From an uncultured Steroidobacter sp. (GTDB lineage: Bacteria > Pseudomonadota > Gammaproteobacteria > Steroidobacterales > Steroidobacteraceae): 64,000 nucleotides of DNA. Where the stretch lies: contig CALLKK010000008.1 in the NCBI GenBank assembly GCA_938008435.1, positions 137,669 to 201,668 on the forward strand, read 5' to 3'. A model generated the notes under the pieces. That model ran no database searches. It had not been told where the DNA came from and saw nothing but the letters and a program-made list of their open reading frames with translations. This document shows, in pieces, positions 48,117 through 56,348 of the stretch. Position numbers and translations under genes: made by a program. Numbering within the stretch: position 1 is the first letter of the stretch; every line of letters begins with the position of its first letter.

Positions 48117-48728
48117 TTGAGTGACGAGACCGCCCGTGCCCGAATCAACGGACAGTCCCTGCGGCTGTACGCCTGGCTGGCGGCGGCGCTCGTCCTGTTC
48201 GGTTTATTCGGCAAGACCGCGTTCGAATCGTTCCGCTACGAGCGGGCGCGGGTGTTTGCGGGCGAGCTCTGGCGGCTCGTCTCAGGCCATTTCGTGCACG
48301 GCTCGCTCCAGCATCTGATCGTGAACGTGGCGGGCTTGGCCCTCGGGGCGGCGCTGTTCGCACGCGAGTATCGGGTGCACGAATGGCTCGCGATCATCGC
48401 GCTCAGCATCGCTGCGATCGACCTCGGTTTTGTCTTTTGCGAGCCACAATTGGCCTGGTACGTCGGCTTTTCCGGGGTGCTGCACGGCATGTTCGCAGCC
48501 GGCGCCGTCGGGTGGTGGAGACAGGGCGGAACCGCGCCAGCGCTGGCGTTGAGCCTGGTGCTCATCGGCAAACTCGCCTGGGAGCAATGGCGCGGTGCGT
48601 TGCCGCTGTCGGGCGATCTCCCGGTCGTTGTAGATGCGCATCTGTATGGCGCCATCGGCGGCGCGGCGGCGGCCGGCCTCCTGTGGCTCCGGCGCCAAGA
48701 CTGGCTCTCCCGACGTCGCCCGCTATAA
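48117..48728 (+). CDS. rrtA: Rhombosortase (rhomboid-family GlyGly-CTERM protease)
   Basis: A 203-residue six-helix rhomboid protease. The catalytic serine is Ser119 in YVGFSGVLHGMFAAGA and the histidine is His175 in VDAHLYGAIGGA; the N-terminal half has LWRLVSGHFVHGSLQHLIVN. The short length and GFSGVLHG motif are those of rhombosortases, which cut the GlyGly-CTERM tail of proteins destined for type II secretion. It starts with TTG 48117 and diverges from gspG, fitting a shared job. Its substrates (GlyGly-CTERM proteins) are not in this window. Confidence 0.88.
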   Translation: MSDETARARINGQSLRLYAWLAAALVLFGLFGKTAFESFRYERARVFAGELWRLVSGHFVHGSLQHLIVNVAGLALGAALFAREYRVHEWLAIIALSIAAIDLGFVFCEPQLAWYVGFSGVLHGMFAAGAVGWWRQGGTAPALALSLVLIGKLAWEQWRGALPLSGDLPVVVDAHLYGAIGGAAAAGLLWLRRQDWLSRRRPL

Positions 48729-48729
48729 T
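48724..48729 (+). promoter_or_regulatory. TATAAT -10 at the rrtA-fabD junction
   Basis: A consensus TATAAT overlaps the rrtA stop codon, with only a weak -35 (CTGGCT, 48701-48706) 17 bases upstream. It would give a leader of about 118 bases for fabD, which contains the long inverted repeat at 48751-48840. Confidence 0.4.
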
Positions 48730-48750
48730 CCCGGCCCCTCTGGCCCGGTG

Positions 48751-48840
48751 GGCAGTGAGCGAGCGTCTCGTCGCCCTATGCCGTCGACCGAATTGGCCAT
48801 GGGCACTGACAGCTTGAATTTTCGTTCGCCATTCACTGCC
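48751..48840 (+). other. Long-range inverted repeat in the fabD leader
   Basis: GGCAGTGA (48751-48758) pairs perfectly with TCACTGCC (48833-48840); next to it GCGAGCG (48759-48765) pairs with CGTTCGC (48823-48829) with one G-U pair, after a three-base bulge. Inside, GCCC-ATG and CAT-GGGC can form a second imperfect stem. The structure ends 13 bases before the fabD start. It could be a leader RNA or chance. Confidence 0.35.
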
Positions 48841-48853
48841 TGACATTTCCCCG

Positions 48854-49798
48854 ATGTTTGCTTTTGTATTTCCCGGTCAAGGTTCGCAATCCGTCGGCAT
48901 GATGCGTGCGCTCGCCGAGTTCGATCCGCTCGTCGGGGAAACCTTCGCCGACGCGTCGGACGTGCTGGGCTACGATCTCTGGACGCTGTGCCAGGAAGGA
49001 CCGGAAGATCAGCTCGGCGCCACCGAGCGGACGCAGCCCGCGATGCTGACCGCGGGCGTGGCGACGTGGCGCGTGTGGCGCAAGCACGGCGGCGGCTTGC
49101 CCGCTGCGATGGCGGGCCACAGCTTGGGCGAGTATTCCGCGCTCGTAGCGGCGGGTGTTCTCGACTTCCGCACGGCCGTGTCGCTCGTGCGCTTCCGCGG
49201 CGAGGCGATGCAGGCGGCGGTGCCGCTCGGACAGGGTGCGATGGCGGCGATTCTGGGGCTCGAGGATGCGGATGTCGAAGCCGCTTGCGCGGAAGCTGCG
49301 CAGGGCGAAGTGGTGCAGGCCGCGAATTACAACTCGCCGGGCCAGGTCGTGATCGCCGGTGCGAGCGCGGCCGTCGATCGCGCCATCGAGCTGTTGAAGG
49401 CCAAGGGTGCCAAGCGCGCCATCAAGCTGCCGGTCAGCGTTCCCTCGCATAGTGCGCTCATGCAGCCTGCGGCGGAGCGTCTCGAAGAACGGCTGCGTTC
49501 CGTCGAGGTCAAGCCTGCGGAAGGGTTGGACATCTACACCGTCGATGTGCGCAAGCACAGCGATGCCGACGGCATTCGCCGCGCGTTGGTCGAGCAACTC
49601 GTCAAACCCGTGCGCTGGACGCAGACGATCCAAGCGATCGTCGCGAGCGGCGCGCGCGTGATCGTCGAATGCGGTCCGGGCCGAGTGCTCACCGGTTTGA
49701 ACCGCAGGATCGAGAAGAACAAGGAGATCGAGATGATCGCAATCGAAGATGCGGATTCGTTGCAGCGTGCCCTCGAGGCATGCCGGAGCGCCGCATGA
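48854..49798 (+). CDS. fabD: Malonyl-CoA:ACP transacylase
   Basis: A 314-residue enzyme that loads malonyl groups from CoA to ACP for fatty-acid synthesis. The nucleophile Ser90 is in GHSLGEYSAL and the partner His199 is in VPSHSALM; FPGQGSQSVGM opens the protein and VIVECGPGRVLTGL lies near the end. It starts the fab cluster here. The usual upstream rpmF, plsX and fabH are absent and are replaced by the secretion block. The stop overlaps the fabG start by four bases. Confidence 0.97.
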   Translation: MFAFVFPGQGSQSVGMMRALAEFDPLVGETFADASDVLGYDLWTLCQEGPEDQLGATERTQPAMLTAGVATWRVWRKHGGGLPAAMAGHSLGEYSALVAAGVLDFRTAVSLVRFRGEAMQAAVPLGQGAMAAILGLEDADVEAACAEAAQGEVVQAANYNSPGQVVIAGASAAVDRAIELLKAKGAKRAIKLPVSVPSHSALMQPAAERLEERLRSVEVKPAEGLDIYTVDVRKHSDADGIRRALVEQLVKPVRWTQTIQAIVASGARVIVECGPGRVLTGLNRRIEKNKEIEMIAIEDADSLQRALEACRSAA

Positions 49799-50559
49799 GC
49801 ACCGCGAACAACGGCGCCGTGCTGGCGCAAGAGATCGCGATCGTAACGGGCGCCTCGCGCGGCATCGGCAAGGCCGTGGCGTTCGAGCTGGCGCGGCAAG
49901 GTGCGACCGTCGTCGGCACGGCAACGAGCGAGGCAGGTGCGCAGGCCATCACCGAAGCGCTGCAAAGCGCTGGATTGAAGGGCCGCGGCGCCGTGTTGAA
50001 CGTGGCGGATCCCGCGTCCGTGGAAGCCTTCCTCAAGGATGTGGAAGAGAAGGAGGGGGCGGCGACCATCCTCGTGAACAACGCAGGAATTACACGCGAC
50101 AACCTGCTGCTGCGCATGAAGCCGGAGGAGTGGGACGAGATCCTCAACACCAACTTGAGCTCGGTGTTCCGGCTGTCCAAGGGAGTATTGCGCGGGATGA
50201 TGAAGGCGCGGCGCGGCCGCATCATCAACATCGCTTCGGTGGTCGGCGTGATGGGAAATGCCGGTCAGACCAATTATGCCGCGGCCAAGGCGGGCATCAT
50301 CGGCTTCACCAAGTCGCTGGCGCGCGAGGTCGGTTCGCGCAACATCACCGTCAACGTCGTCGCGCCCGGGTTCATCGCCACGGACATGACCGCCCAGCTG
50401 CCGGCCGAGCAACAGCAGCAGCTCGCCCAGCAGGTGGCGCTCGGCCGCCTCGGCACGCCGGAGGACATCGCACACGCTGTTGCGTTCTTGGCCTCGCCGT
50501 TTGCCAGCTATATCACCGGCGAGACGCTGCACGTAAACGGCGGCATGTACATGATCTGA
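49795..50559 (+). CDS. fabG: 3-oxoacyl-ACP reductase
   Basis: A 254-residue short-chain dehydrogenase that reduces beta-ketoacyl-ACP with NADPH. The cofactor motif is TGASRGIGKAVAFEL, and the catalytic triad is Ser148, Tyr161 and Lys165 (NYAAAKAG). NNAGITRDNLLLRMKPEEWD and the ending ITGETLHVNGGMYM are FabG-specific. ATG 49795 overlaps the fabD stop (ATGA). It begins slightly longer than E. coli FabG. Confidence 0.96.
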   Translation: MSTANNGAVLAQEIAIVTGASRGIGKAVAFELARQGATVVGTATSEAGAQAITEALQSAGLKGRGAVLNVADPASVEAFLKDVEEKEGAATILVNNAGITRDNLLLRMKPEEWDEILNTNLSSVFRLSKGVLRGMMKARRGRIINIASVVGVMGNAGQTNYAAAKAGIIGFTKSLAREVGSRNITVNVVAPGFIATDMTAQLPAEQQQQLAQQVALGRLGTPEDIAHAVAFLASPFASYITGETLHVNGGMYMI

Positions 50560-50619
50560 GCGGCGCTCCGGAGCATGCAGCATTGCGTCAACCGTCATCC
50601 TGCCGCCCATCCGGTGTTG

Positions 50620-50638
50620 CGGGCCGCCAACCGGCCCG
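50620..50638 (+). terminator. Small GC hairpin between fabG and acpP
   Basis: CGGGCCG (50620-50626) and CGGCCCG (50632-50638) form a perfect 7-bp stem with loop CCAAC. No T-run follows. It may slow or partly end transcription before the acpP promoter. Confidence 0.3.
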
Positions 50639-50662
50639 TCCCACCCCCCGATGTAATCGGCT

Positions 50663-50690
50663 TTGACGGTTCAGGCGCTTAACTTAGAAT
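50663..50690 (+). promoter_or_regulatory. Sigma-70 promoter candidate of acpP
   Basis: TTGACG (50663-50668) and TAGAAT (50685-50690) are 16 bases apart, 85 bases before the acpP start. It is among the best promoter matches in the window. An independent promoter suits acpP, whose product is needed in large excess over the other Fab enzymes. Confidence 0.6.
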
Positions 50691-50775
50691 ACGCCCCCCG
50701 TGCGACCCGCCCCACAAGACATAAGGGTCGGTCTTCGCGAAGGGTTCAGCAGCCTCACAGAGGACTCGTACACCA

Positions 50776-51018
50776 ATGAGCAGTATCGAACAGCAGGTTA
50801 AAGCCATCGTCGCCGAACAACTGGGGGTGAAGGAGGAGGAAGTCACCAATGACGCCTCTTTCGTCGACGACCTTGGCGCGGACTCGCTCGACACCGTCGA
50901 GCTGGTGATGGCGCTGGAAGAGGAGTTCGAGACGGAGATCCCGGACGAAGACGCCGAGAAGATCACGACCGTCCAGCAGGCCATCGATTACATCACCGAG
51001 CGCCGCAACCAGGCTTGA
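50776..51018 (+). CDS. acpP: Acyl carrier protein
   Basis: An 80-residue acidic carrier of fatty-acid intermediates. The phosphopantetheine site is Ser37 in LGADSLDTVELVM, and the sequence is near canonical (SIEQQVKAIVAEQLG, DEDAEKITTVQQAIDYI). It lies between fabG and fabF, the usual place. The 216-base gap before it holds a promoter, and 96 bases follow before fabF. Confidence 0.98.
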   Translation: MSSIEQQVKAIVAEQLGVKEEEVTNDASFVDDLGADSLDTVELVMALEEEFETEIPDEDAEKITTVQQAIDYITERRNQA

Positions 51019-51114
51019 GCTCAAGGCGGTTCGAGCTCGTCTACCGGCCACGGAGGGCAGGTCGACAGTCCGCGCGATTCCCGTTTCAGCACTCCCTACG
51101 AATGAGGTTCTCGT

Positions 51115-52359
51115 TTGTCTAAGCGACGCGTAGTCGTCACAGGTCTGGGCATCGTCTCTCCCGTCGGCAGCACGATCGAGTCGGCTTGGGAAAATATCCT
51201 GGCCGGCAAGAGCGGCATCGGACCGATCACCCGGTTCGACGTGAGCGCCTTCCCGGTGCGCTTCGGCGGGGCGGTGCAAGGATTCGATCCCGAGAAGTAC
51301 CTGTCCGCCAAGGAGCTGCGGAAGATGGACCCGTTCATGCACTACGGGTTCGCGGCCGCTGCCGATGCGCTCAAGGATTCGGGCCTCGAGATCACCGACG
51401 AGAACCGCTCGCGCATCGGCGTTGCGATGGGCGCGGGCATCGGCGGGCTCGACACGATCGAAGAGAACTACCAGAAGTACATCGAGACGCGCAGTCCGAA
51501 GAAGATTTCGCCGTTCTTCGTGCCGGGCAGCATCATCAACATGATCTCCGGCCACGTCTCGATTCACTTCAAGCTGACGGGTCCCAACATCGCCACCGTC
51601 ACCGCGTGTACCACCTCGACGCATTCGATCGGGTTGGCGGCGCGGCTCGTGCAGTACGGCGATGCGGACGTGATGATCGCGGGCGGCGGCGAGATGGCGA
51701 CGACGCCGCTCGGTCTCGGCAGCTTCTGCCAGGCGCGTGCGCTTTCTCAGCGCAACGACGACCCGCAACGCGCGAGCCGCCCGTGGGATCGCGATCGCGA
51801 CGGTTTCGTCCTGTCGGACGGTGCCGGCGCGCTCGTGCTCGAGGAGTACGAGCATGCGAAGAAGCGTGGGGCGCGCATCTACGCCGAGTTCGCCGGCTTC
51901 GGCATGAGCGGCGATGCGCACCACATCACGGCGCCGCCTGAAGACGGCGAAGGGGCGCGGCTCGCCATGACGAACGCGCTCAAGGATGGCGGCCTGAACC
52001 CCGAGGACGTCGACTACTTGAACGCGCACGCGACCTCGACGGAGCTCGGCGATCTGGCCGAGACGATCGCAATCAAGCGCACGTTCGGCGACCACGCGCG
52101 CAAGCTCGCGGTGAGCTCGACCAAGTCGATGACCGGGCATTTGCTCGGCGCCGCGGGTGCGGTGGAGGCCATCTTCTCCATTCTCGCGTTGCGCGATCAG
52201 GTTGCGCCGCCGACGATCAACCTGGAGAACCCGGGTGAAGGGTGCGACCTCGACTACGTGCCGAACGTCGCGCGCAAGATGCCGATTCGTGTCGTGTTGT
52301 CGAATTCGTTCGGATTCGGCGGCACGAATGGAAGCCTGATTTTCCGCGCGCTGCGCTAA
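51115..52359 (+). CDS. fabF: 3-oxoacyl-ACP synthase II
   Basis: A 414-residue condensing enzyme that elongates acyl-ACP. The catalytic triad is Cys165 (TVTACTTSTHSIG), His305 (NAHATST) and His342 (STKSMTGHLLGAAG). It begins with TTG 51115, preceded by GAGG seven bases upstream; the resulting N-terminus SKRRVVVTGLGIVSPVG is standard. It is the last fab gene of the cluster and is followed by pabB after 76 bases. Confidence 0.96.
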   Translation: MSKRRVVVTGLGIVSPVGSTIESAWENILAGKSGIGPITRFDVSAFPVRFGGAVQGFDPEKYLSAKELRKMDPFMHYGFAAAADALKDSGLEITDENRSRIGVAMGAGIGGLDTIEENYQKYIETRSPKKISPFFVPGSIINMISGHVSIHFKLTGPNIATVTACTTSTHSIGLAARLVQYGDADVMIAGGGEMATTPLGLGSFCQARALSQRNDDPQRASRPWDRDRDGFVLSDGAGALVLEEYEHAKKRGARIYAEFAGFGMSGDAHHITAPPEDGEGARLAMTNALKDGGLNPEDVDYLNAHATSTELGDLAETIAIKRTFGDHARKLAVSSTKSMTGHLLGAAGAVEAIFSILALRDQVAPPTINLENPGEGCDLDYVPNVARKMPIRVVLSNSFGFGGTNGSLIFRALR

Positions 52360-52435
52360 CAGGCGGCGCGCGGACGGTGCCGCTGCTTTGCGCGACGGCA
52401 CTCGCCGGCCTCCTCATCGTCTAAAAGGCTCTCGT

Positions 52436-53821
52436 ATGACCGCAGAGCCTCTCATCGTTCCACTGCAGCTCGAGCGCGCGAGCCTGCTCAAGCTGCATGC
52501 CGCCTTCCCGGAACGCTATCCCGCCTTGCTCGAAAGCGCAGCCAGTGGCCGGCCGCTCGGTTGCTACGACATCTTGTTTGCCTATCCGCGCGATACGCTC
52601 GTGCTGAACGCCTCGGGACGACGCTCGAGCAGCACGGCGTTGCCCGGGCAGGCGCGCACGTTTCTCGAAGCGCTCGACGCGTGGTTCGAGCGCGAGCGCA
52701 CCTCTGCGGTCGATGTGCCTCTGCCGTTTCGCGGCGGATGGTTCTTGTTCTTGGGATACGAGCTGGCCTCGGAGATCGAGCCGCGGTTGCAATTGCCGCG
52801 CCCGACAACCGGACCGATCGCTGCGGCAGTTCGCGTGCCGGCGGGAATAGTGTTCGAGCACGAATCGCAGCAGGCTTGGATCGTTGCGGAGGCCGACGCG
52901 CACGAGGCGATCGAGTGGATCCGCGCCGATGTCGACGCGATCGCGCGAGTGCGCGATGCAGCGCCAGAGACTCTCATCGAGGAGAAAGTCCTCGAAGACT
53001 TACCCGAGCGTTTCATCGTCGCGGTCGAACGAGCGTTGGAATACATCGCCGCGGGCGATATCTATCAAGCCAATCTGTCGCGCGCTTGGCGCGCGAAGGC
53101 GCGCGAAGGCGTGCGCGCCCACCACATCTATCGACGTTTACGCGAGACGAATCCCGCGCCGTTTGCGGCGCTCGCCGCGGTGGCGGGCCTTACTATCGTG
53201 AGCTCATCCCCCGAGCGTCTGGTGTGCGTCGATACAGATCGGCAGATTTCGACGCGTCCGATTGCCGGGACGCGGCCCCGCGGCGCAGACGCCGGATCCG
53301 ACCAGTCCCTCGCGCAGGAGCTGCGCGCGCACCCCAAAGAGCGTGCGGAGCACGTCATGCTGCTCGATCTCGAGCGCAACGATCTCGGCCGCATTTGCGC
53401 CGCGGGCACGGTGGAGGTCAACGAGCTGATGGTGCTCGAGTCCTATGCGCACGTGCATCACATCGTCTCGAACGTGCGGGGCCGGCTCCGTCCCGAGATT
53501 CGGCCAGGGGAGGTGCTGCGTGCGGTATTTCCGGGCGGCACGATCACCGGATGTCCTAAAATCCGCTGCATGCAGATCATCGCGGAGCTCGAAGGAGAGC
53601 CGCGCGGCGCCTACACGGGGTCGCTCGGCTATCTGAACCGGGACGGCTCGATGGACATGAACATTCTGATTCGCTCGCTCGAGCTCGACGGACGCGACAT
53701 CGTCCTGCGCGCGGGCGCCGGCATCGTCGCCGATTCGGTGCCGCGCCGTGAGCTCGAGGAGACGCGGGCCAAGGCGCGCGGCGTGCTACGTGCCTTGTCG
53801 CGCAGCGAGGATGCGACATGA
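52436..53821 (+). CDS. pabB: Aminodeoxychorismate synthase component I
   Basis: A 461-residue chorismate-using enzyme that with glutaminase PabA makes 4-amino-4-deoxychorismate for folate. Blocks are ALEYIAAGDIYQANLSRAW, SSSPERLV, HPKERAEHVMLLDLERNDLG and FPGGTITGCPKIRCMQII. The residue that in E. coli PabB is the nucleophilic Lys of PIKGT is Ala277 here (PIAGTRPRG), the form found in anthranilate synthase. Position beside pabC argues for PabB function. ATG 52436 is chosen; a frame from 52388 is also open. It overlaps pabC by four bases. Confidence 0.9.
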   Translation: MTAEPLIVPLQLERASLLKLHAAFPERYPALLESAASGRPLGCYDILFAYPRDTLVLNASGRRSSSTALPGQARTFLEALDAWFERERTSAVDVPLPFRGGWFLFLGYELASEIEPRLQLPRPTTGPIAAAVRVPAGIVFEHESQQAWIVAEADAHEAIEWIRADVDAIARVRDAAPETLIEEKVLEDLPERFIVAVERALEYIAAGDIYQANLSRAWRAKAREGVRAHHIYRRLRETNPAPFAALAAVAGLTIVSSSPERLVCVDTDRQISTRPIAGTRPRGADAGSDQSLAQELRAHPKERAEHVMLLDLERNDLGRICAAGTVEVNELMVLESYAHVHHIVSNVRGRLRPEIRPGEVLRAVFPGGTITGCPKIRCMQIIAELEGEPRGAYTGSLGYLNRDGSMDMNILIRSLELDGRDIVLRAGAGIVADSVPRRELEETRAKARGVLRALSRSEDAT

Positions 53822-54633
53822 CGCTCGCTGCGCTCGTCAACGGCGTGCGGGTCGACGACCTCGCCAAGGCGCTGCCGCTCAACGATCGCGGCTTGCAGTA
53901 CGGCGATGGTTTGTTCGAAACGGCCCGCCTCGTGGACGGCGCCGTGCGTTTTCTCGACGCGCATCTCGAACGTCTGCAGCTCGGCTGCGAGCGCTTGCGC
54001 ATCGCGCCGGTGGATCCAGACACGCTGCGTCGAGAGATTGCCGCCGCAACTGCAACGCTGCGCGATGCCGTGGTCAAGATCGTCGTCTCCCGCGGCGTTG
54101 GCGCTCGCGGTTATCGGCCGAGCGGCGAATGCAAGTCGACGCGCATCGTCGCGGTGTATCCCTCGCCCGAAGACGAGCCGCAGCGGTCGCTCACGCTGCG
54201 CTGGTGTCAGATGCGTCTCGGCCGCAACGAACGTCTCGCAGGTATCAAGCACTTGAACCGTCTCGAACAGGTGCTCGCGCAGTCGGAGTGGGACGATCCG
54301 GCGATCGACGAAGGGTTGTTGCTCGACACCGAGGGAGAGCTCGTCTGCGCGACCTCGGCGAATGTCTTCATCGTGCGCGACGGTATCTTGCTCACGCCGG
54401 ATCTGCGCTACTGCGGCGTGCGCGGCGTGATGCGCCGAAAGGTCTTGGAGGCTGCCGCGCGCCTCGGCTTGGCGACGAGCGAGGAACCGTTGTGGCCTCA
54501 CGATCTCGAAACGGCGGATGAGGTGTTTCTCACCAACGCCGTACGCGGCATCCGTTCGGTGGGTGCGCTCGGCGCGAAGCGTTGGTCGGAGCAGCGCGTT
54601 GCAGCGCTGCTCAAGAAGGAGCTCGGCGTTTGA
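53818..54633 (+). CDS. pabC: Aminodeoxychorismate lyase
   Basis: A 271-residue PLP fold-type IV lyase that releases pyruvate from 4-amino-4-deoxychorismate to give 4-aminobenzoate. The PLP Lys144 lies in LAGIKHLNRLEQVLA, the N-terminal LNDRGLQYGDGLFETARL is typical, and DEVFLTNAVRGIRSV near the end binds the cofactor phosphate. Its ATG overlaps the pabB stop by four bases, and its own stop overlaps the mltG start by one base. Confidence 0.95.
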   Translation: MTLAALVNGVRVDDLAKALPLNDRGLQYGDGLFETARLVDGAVRFLDAHLERLQLGCERLRIAPVDPDTLRREIAAATATLRDAVVKIVVSRGVGARGYRPSGECKSTRIVAVYPSPEDEPQRSLTLRWCQMRLGRNERLAGIKHLNRLEQVLAQSEWDDPAIDEGLLLDTEGELVCATSANVFIVRDGILLTPDLRYCGVRGVMRRKVLEAAARLGLATSEEPLWPHDLETADEVFLTNAVRGIRSVGALGAKRWSEQRVAALLKKELGV

Positions 54634-55697
54634 TGCGAAGCACTGCGCACAAGACATTGGTCTCGCGCATGCAGGGCGCAGTGTTGCTGCGTGCGCTGCT
54701 CGTCGTCGCGGCGCTCGCGCTGCTCGCGGCAGCGGGAGCCGCGTGGTGGGTGAATCGCTGGCTCGACACGCCGCTTGCGGGCCTTACGACGTCGCGAACA
54801 TTCGAGATTCCGCGCGGCAGCAGCATGCGCTCGGTGGCGAACGCTCTCGCTGCTGCAGAAGTGCTCGATCAGCCGACTGTGTGGGTCGGTTGGGCGCGTC
54901 TCACGAAGCGCGAGTCGAGCCTGAAGGCCGGCGAGTACGAGCTTGCGCCCGGGATGACGCCGCGGACGTTGTTCGAGCATCTGAGCGGCGGTCGCGTTCT
55001 GCTTCACAGCATCACGTTCATCGAAGGCTCGACGTTCGCGGACATCCGCAATGTGCTTGCTGCGCACGAAGCCGTCGATGCCCGTTTCAAGGACAAAACG
55101 GCCGAAGAGCTGATGGCGGCGCTCGGCGCGCCGGGCGTGCATCCCGAAGGGCAATTCTTCCCGGACACCTATCGGTTTCCGCGCGGCACGAGCGATCTCG
55201 AGTTGCTGGGAATCGCGTATCGGCGCATGCAGAGCGAGCTGCACAGCGTGTGGGAGGCAAGGGTTCCCGACCTGCCGCTGGCGAGCCCATATGAGGCGCT
55301 CATTCTCGCGTCCATCGTGGAGAAAGAAACGGCGCTCGATACGGAACGTCCTGTCGTGGCAGGCGTGTTCGTGGAGCGCCTGCGGCGCGGCATGCGCCTG
55401 CAGACCGATCCGACGGTGATCTACGGCATGATGGATCGCTACGACGGCAACATTCGCAAAGCGGACTTGCTGCGCGATACGCCGTACAACACTTATACGC
55501 GCGCCGGTCTGCCCCCGACGCCGATTGCGATGCCGAGCCTCGAATCGCTGCGGGCGGCTACGCAGCCGCAAGTCACCGGCGCATTGTTCTTCGTGGCCAC
55601 CGGCGAGCCGGACGGCAGCCACTATTTCTCGAAGACGCTCGCGGAGCACGAGGCCGCGGTGCAACGATATCTGCGCAAGCTGCGGGAGCGGCGATGA
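54633..55697 (+). CDS. mltG: Endolytic murein transglycosylase MltG
   Basis: A 354-residue membrane-anchored enzyme that cuts growing glycan strands in the periplasm. One N-terminal helix (LLRALLVVAALALLAAAGAAW) is followed by a LysM-like subdomain and the YceG domain with catalytic Glu230 in ASIVEKETALDTER; GRLRRGMRLQTDPTVIYG-like ERLRRGMRLQTDPTVIYG and TPYNTYTRAGLPPTPI are signatures. The start overlaps the pabC stop (TGATG), and its stop overlaps tmk by four bases. Confidence 0.96.
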   Translation: MRSTAHKTLVSRMQGAVLLRALLVVAALALLAAAGAAWWVNRWLDTPLAGLTTSRTFEIPRGSSMRSVANALAAAEVLDQPTVWVGWARLTKRESSLKAGEYELAPGMTPRTLFEHLSGGRVLLHSITFIEGSTFADIRNVLAAHEAVDARFKDKTAEELMAALGAPGVHPEGQFFPDTYRFPRGTSDLELLGIAYRRMQSELHSVWEARVPDLPLASPYEALILASIVEKETALDTERPVVAGVFVERLRRGMRLQTDPTVIYGMMDRYDGNIRKADLLRDTPYNTYTRAGLPPTPIAMPSLESLRAATQPQVTGALFFVATGEPDGSHYFSKTLAEHEAAVQRYLRKLRERR

Positions 55698-56335
55698 GCG
55701 GCAAGTTCATCACGATCGAGGGCGGCGAGGGCGTGGGCAAGTCGACGCAGATCCAGCGGCTGCGCGATTGGCTCGCGCAGCGCGGAGTCGATGTCGTGCT
55801 CACGCGCGAGCCGGGCGGCACGCCGCGCGCCGAGCGCATTCGCGCGCTGCTGCTGGAACAGAGCGAGGAGCCCATGCCGCCGGTCTGCGAGCTGTTGCTC
55901 ATGTTCGCGGCGCGCGCCACGCATGTCGAGAACGTGATCAAGCCGGCGCTTGCGCGCGGTGCATGGGTGATCTGCGATCGCTTCGTCGATGCCACGTACG
56001 CCTATCAAGGCGGCGGCCGCGGCTTCGATCGTTCGTTGATTGCAGCATTGGAGCGCGCGGTGCTCGGCGATTTGCGGCCGGATTTGACACTGCTGTTGGA
56101 CGCGCCGATCGACGTGAGCGAGGCGCGTGCACGGGAGCGCAATCGCGCAGCGGGGACGGCCGATCGTTTTGAGCTCGAGCAGCGCGCCTTCTTCGAGCGC
56201 GTGCGTGCCGCATACTTGGAGCGGGCGCGCGCCGAGCCGGAGCGGATCGCTGTCGTCGACGCAGCTGGCTCACTGGAGGAAGTCGCGGCCGCCATTCAGG
56301 CGCTGCTCGCGCAGCGCCTGTTCCGTCACGTGTAA
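55694..56335 (+). CDS. tmk: Thymidylate kinase
   Basis: A 213-residue enzyme that phosphorylates dTMP to dTDP. The P-loop EGGEGVGKSTQIQRL is at about residue 8, the DR(Y/F) segment reads VICDRFVDATYAYQG, and TREPGGTPRAERIR binds the substrate. The LID region (RERNRAAGTADRFE) holds the arginines of the bacterial type. It overlaps mltG by four bases and precedes holB by 13. Confidence 0.97.
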   Translation: MSGKFITIEGGEGVGKSTQIQRLRDWLAQRGVDVVLTREPGGTPRAERIRALLLEQSEEPMPPVCELLLMFAARATHVENVIKPALARGAWVICDRFVDATYAYQGGGRGFDRSLIAALERAVLGDLRPDLTLLLDAPIDVSEARARERNRAAGTADRFELEQRAFFERVRAAYLERARAEPERIAVVDAAGSLEEVAAAIQALLAQRLFRHV

Positions 56336-56348
56336 AGTTTCAATCGCC

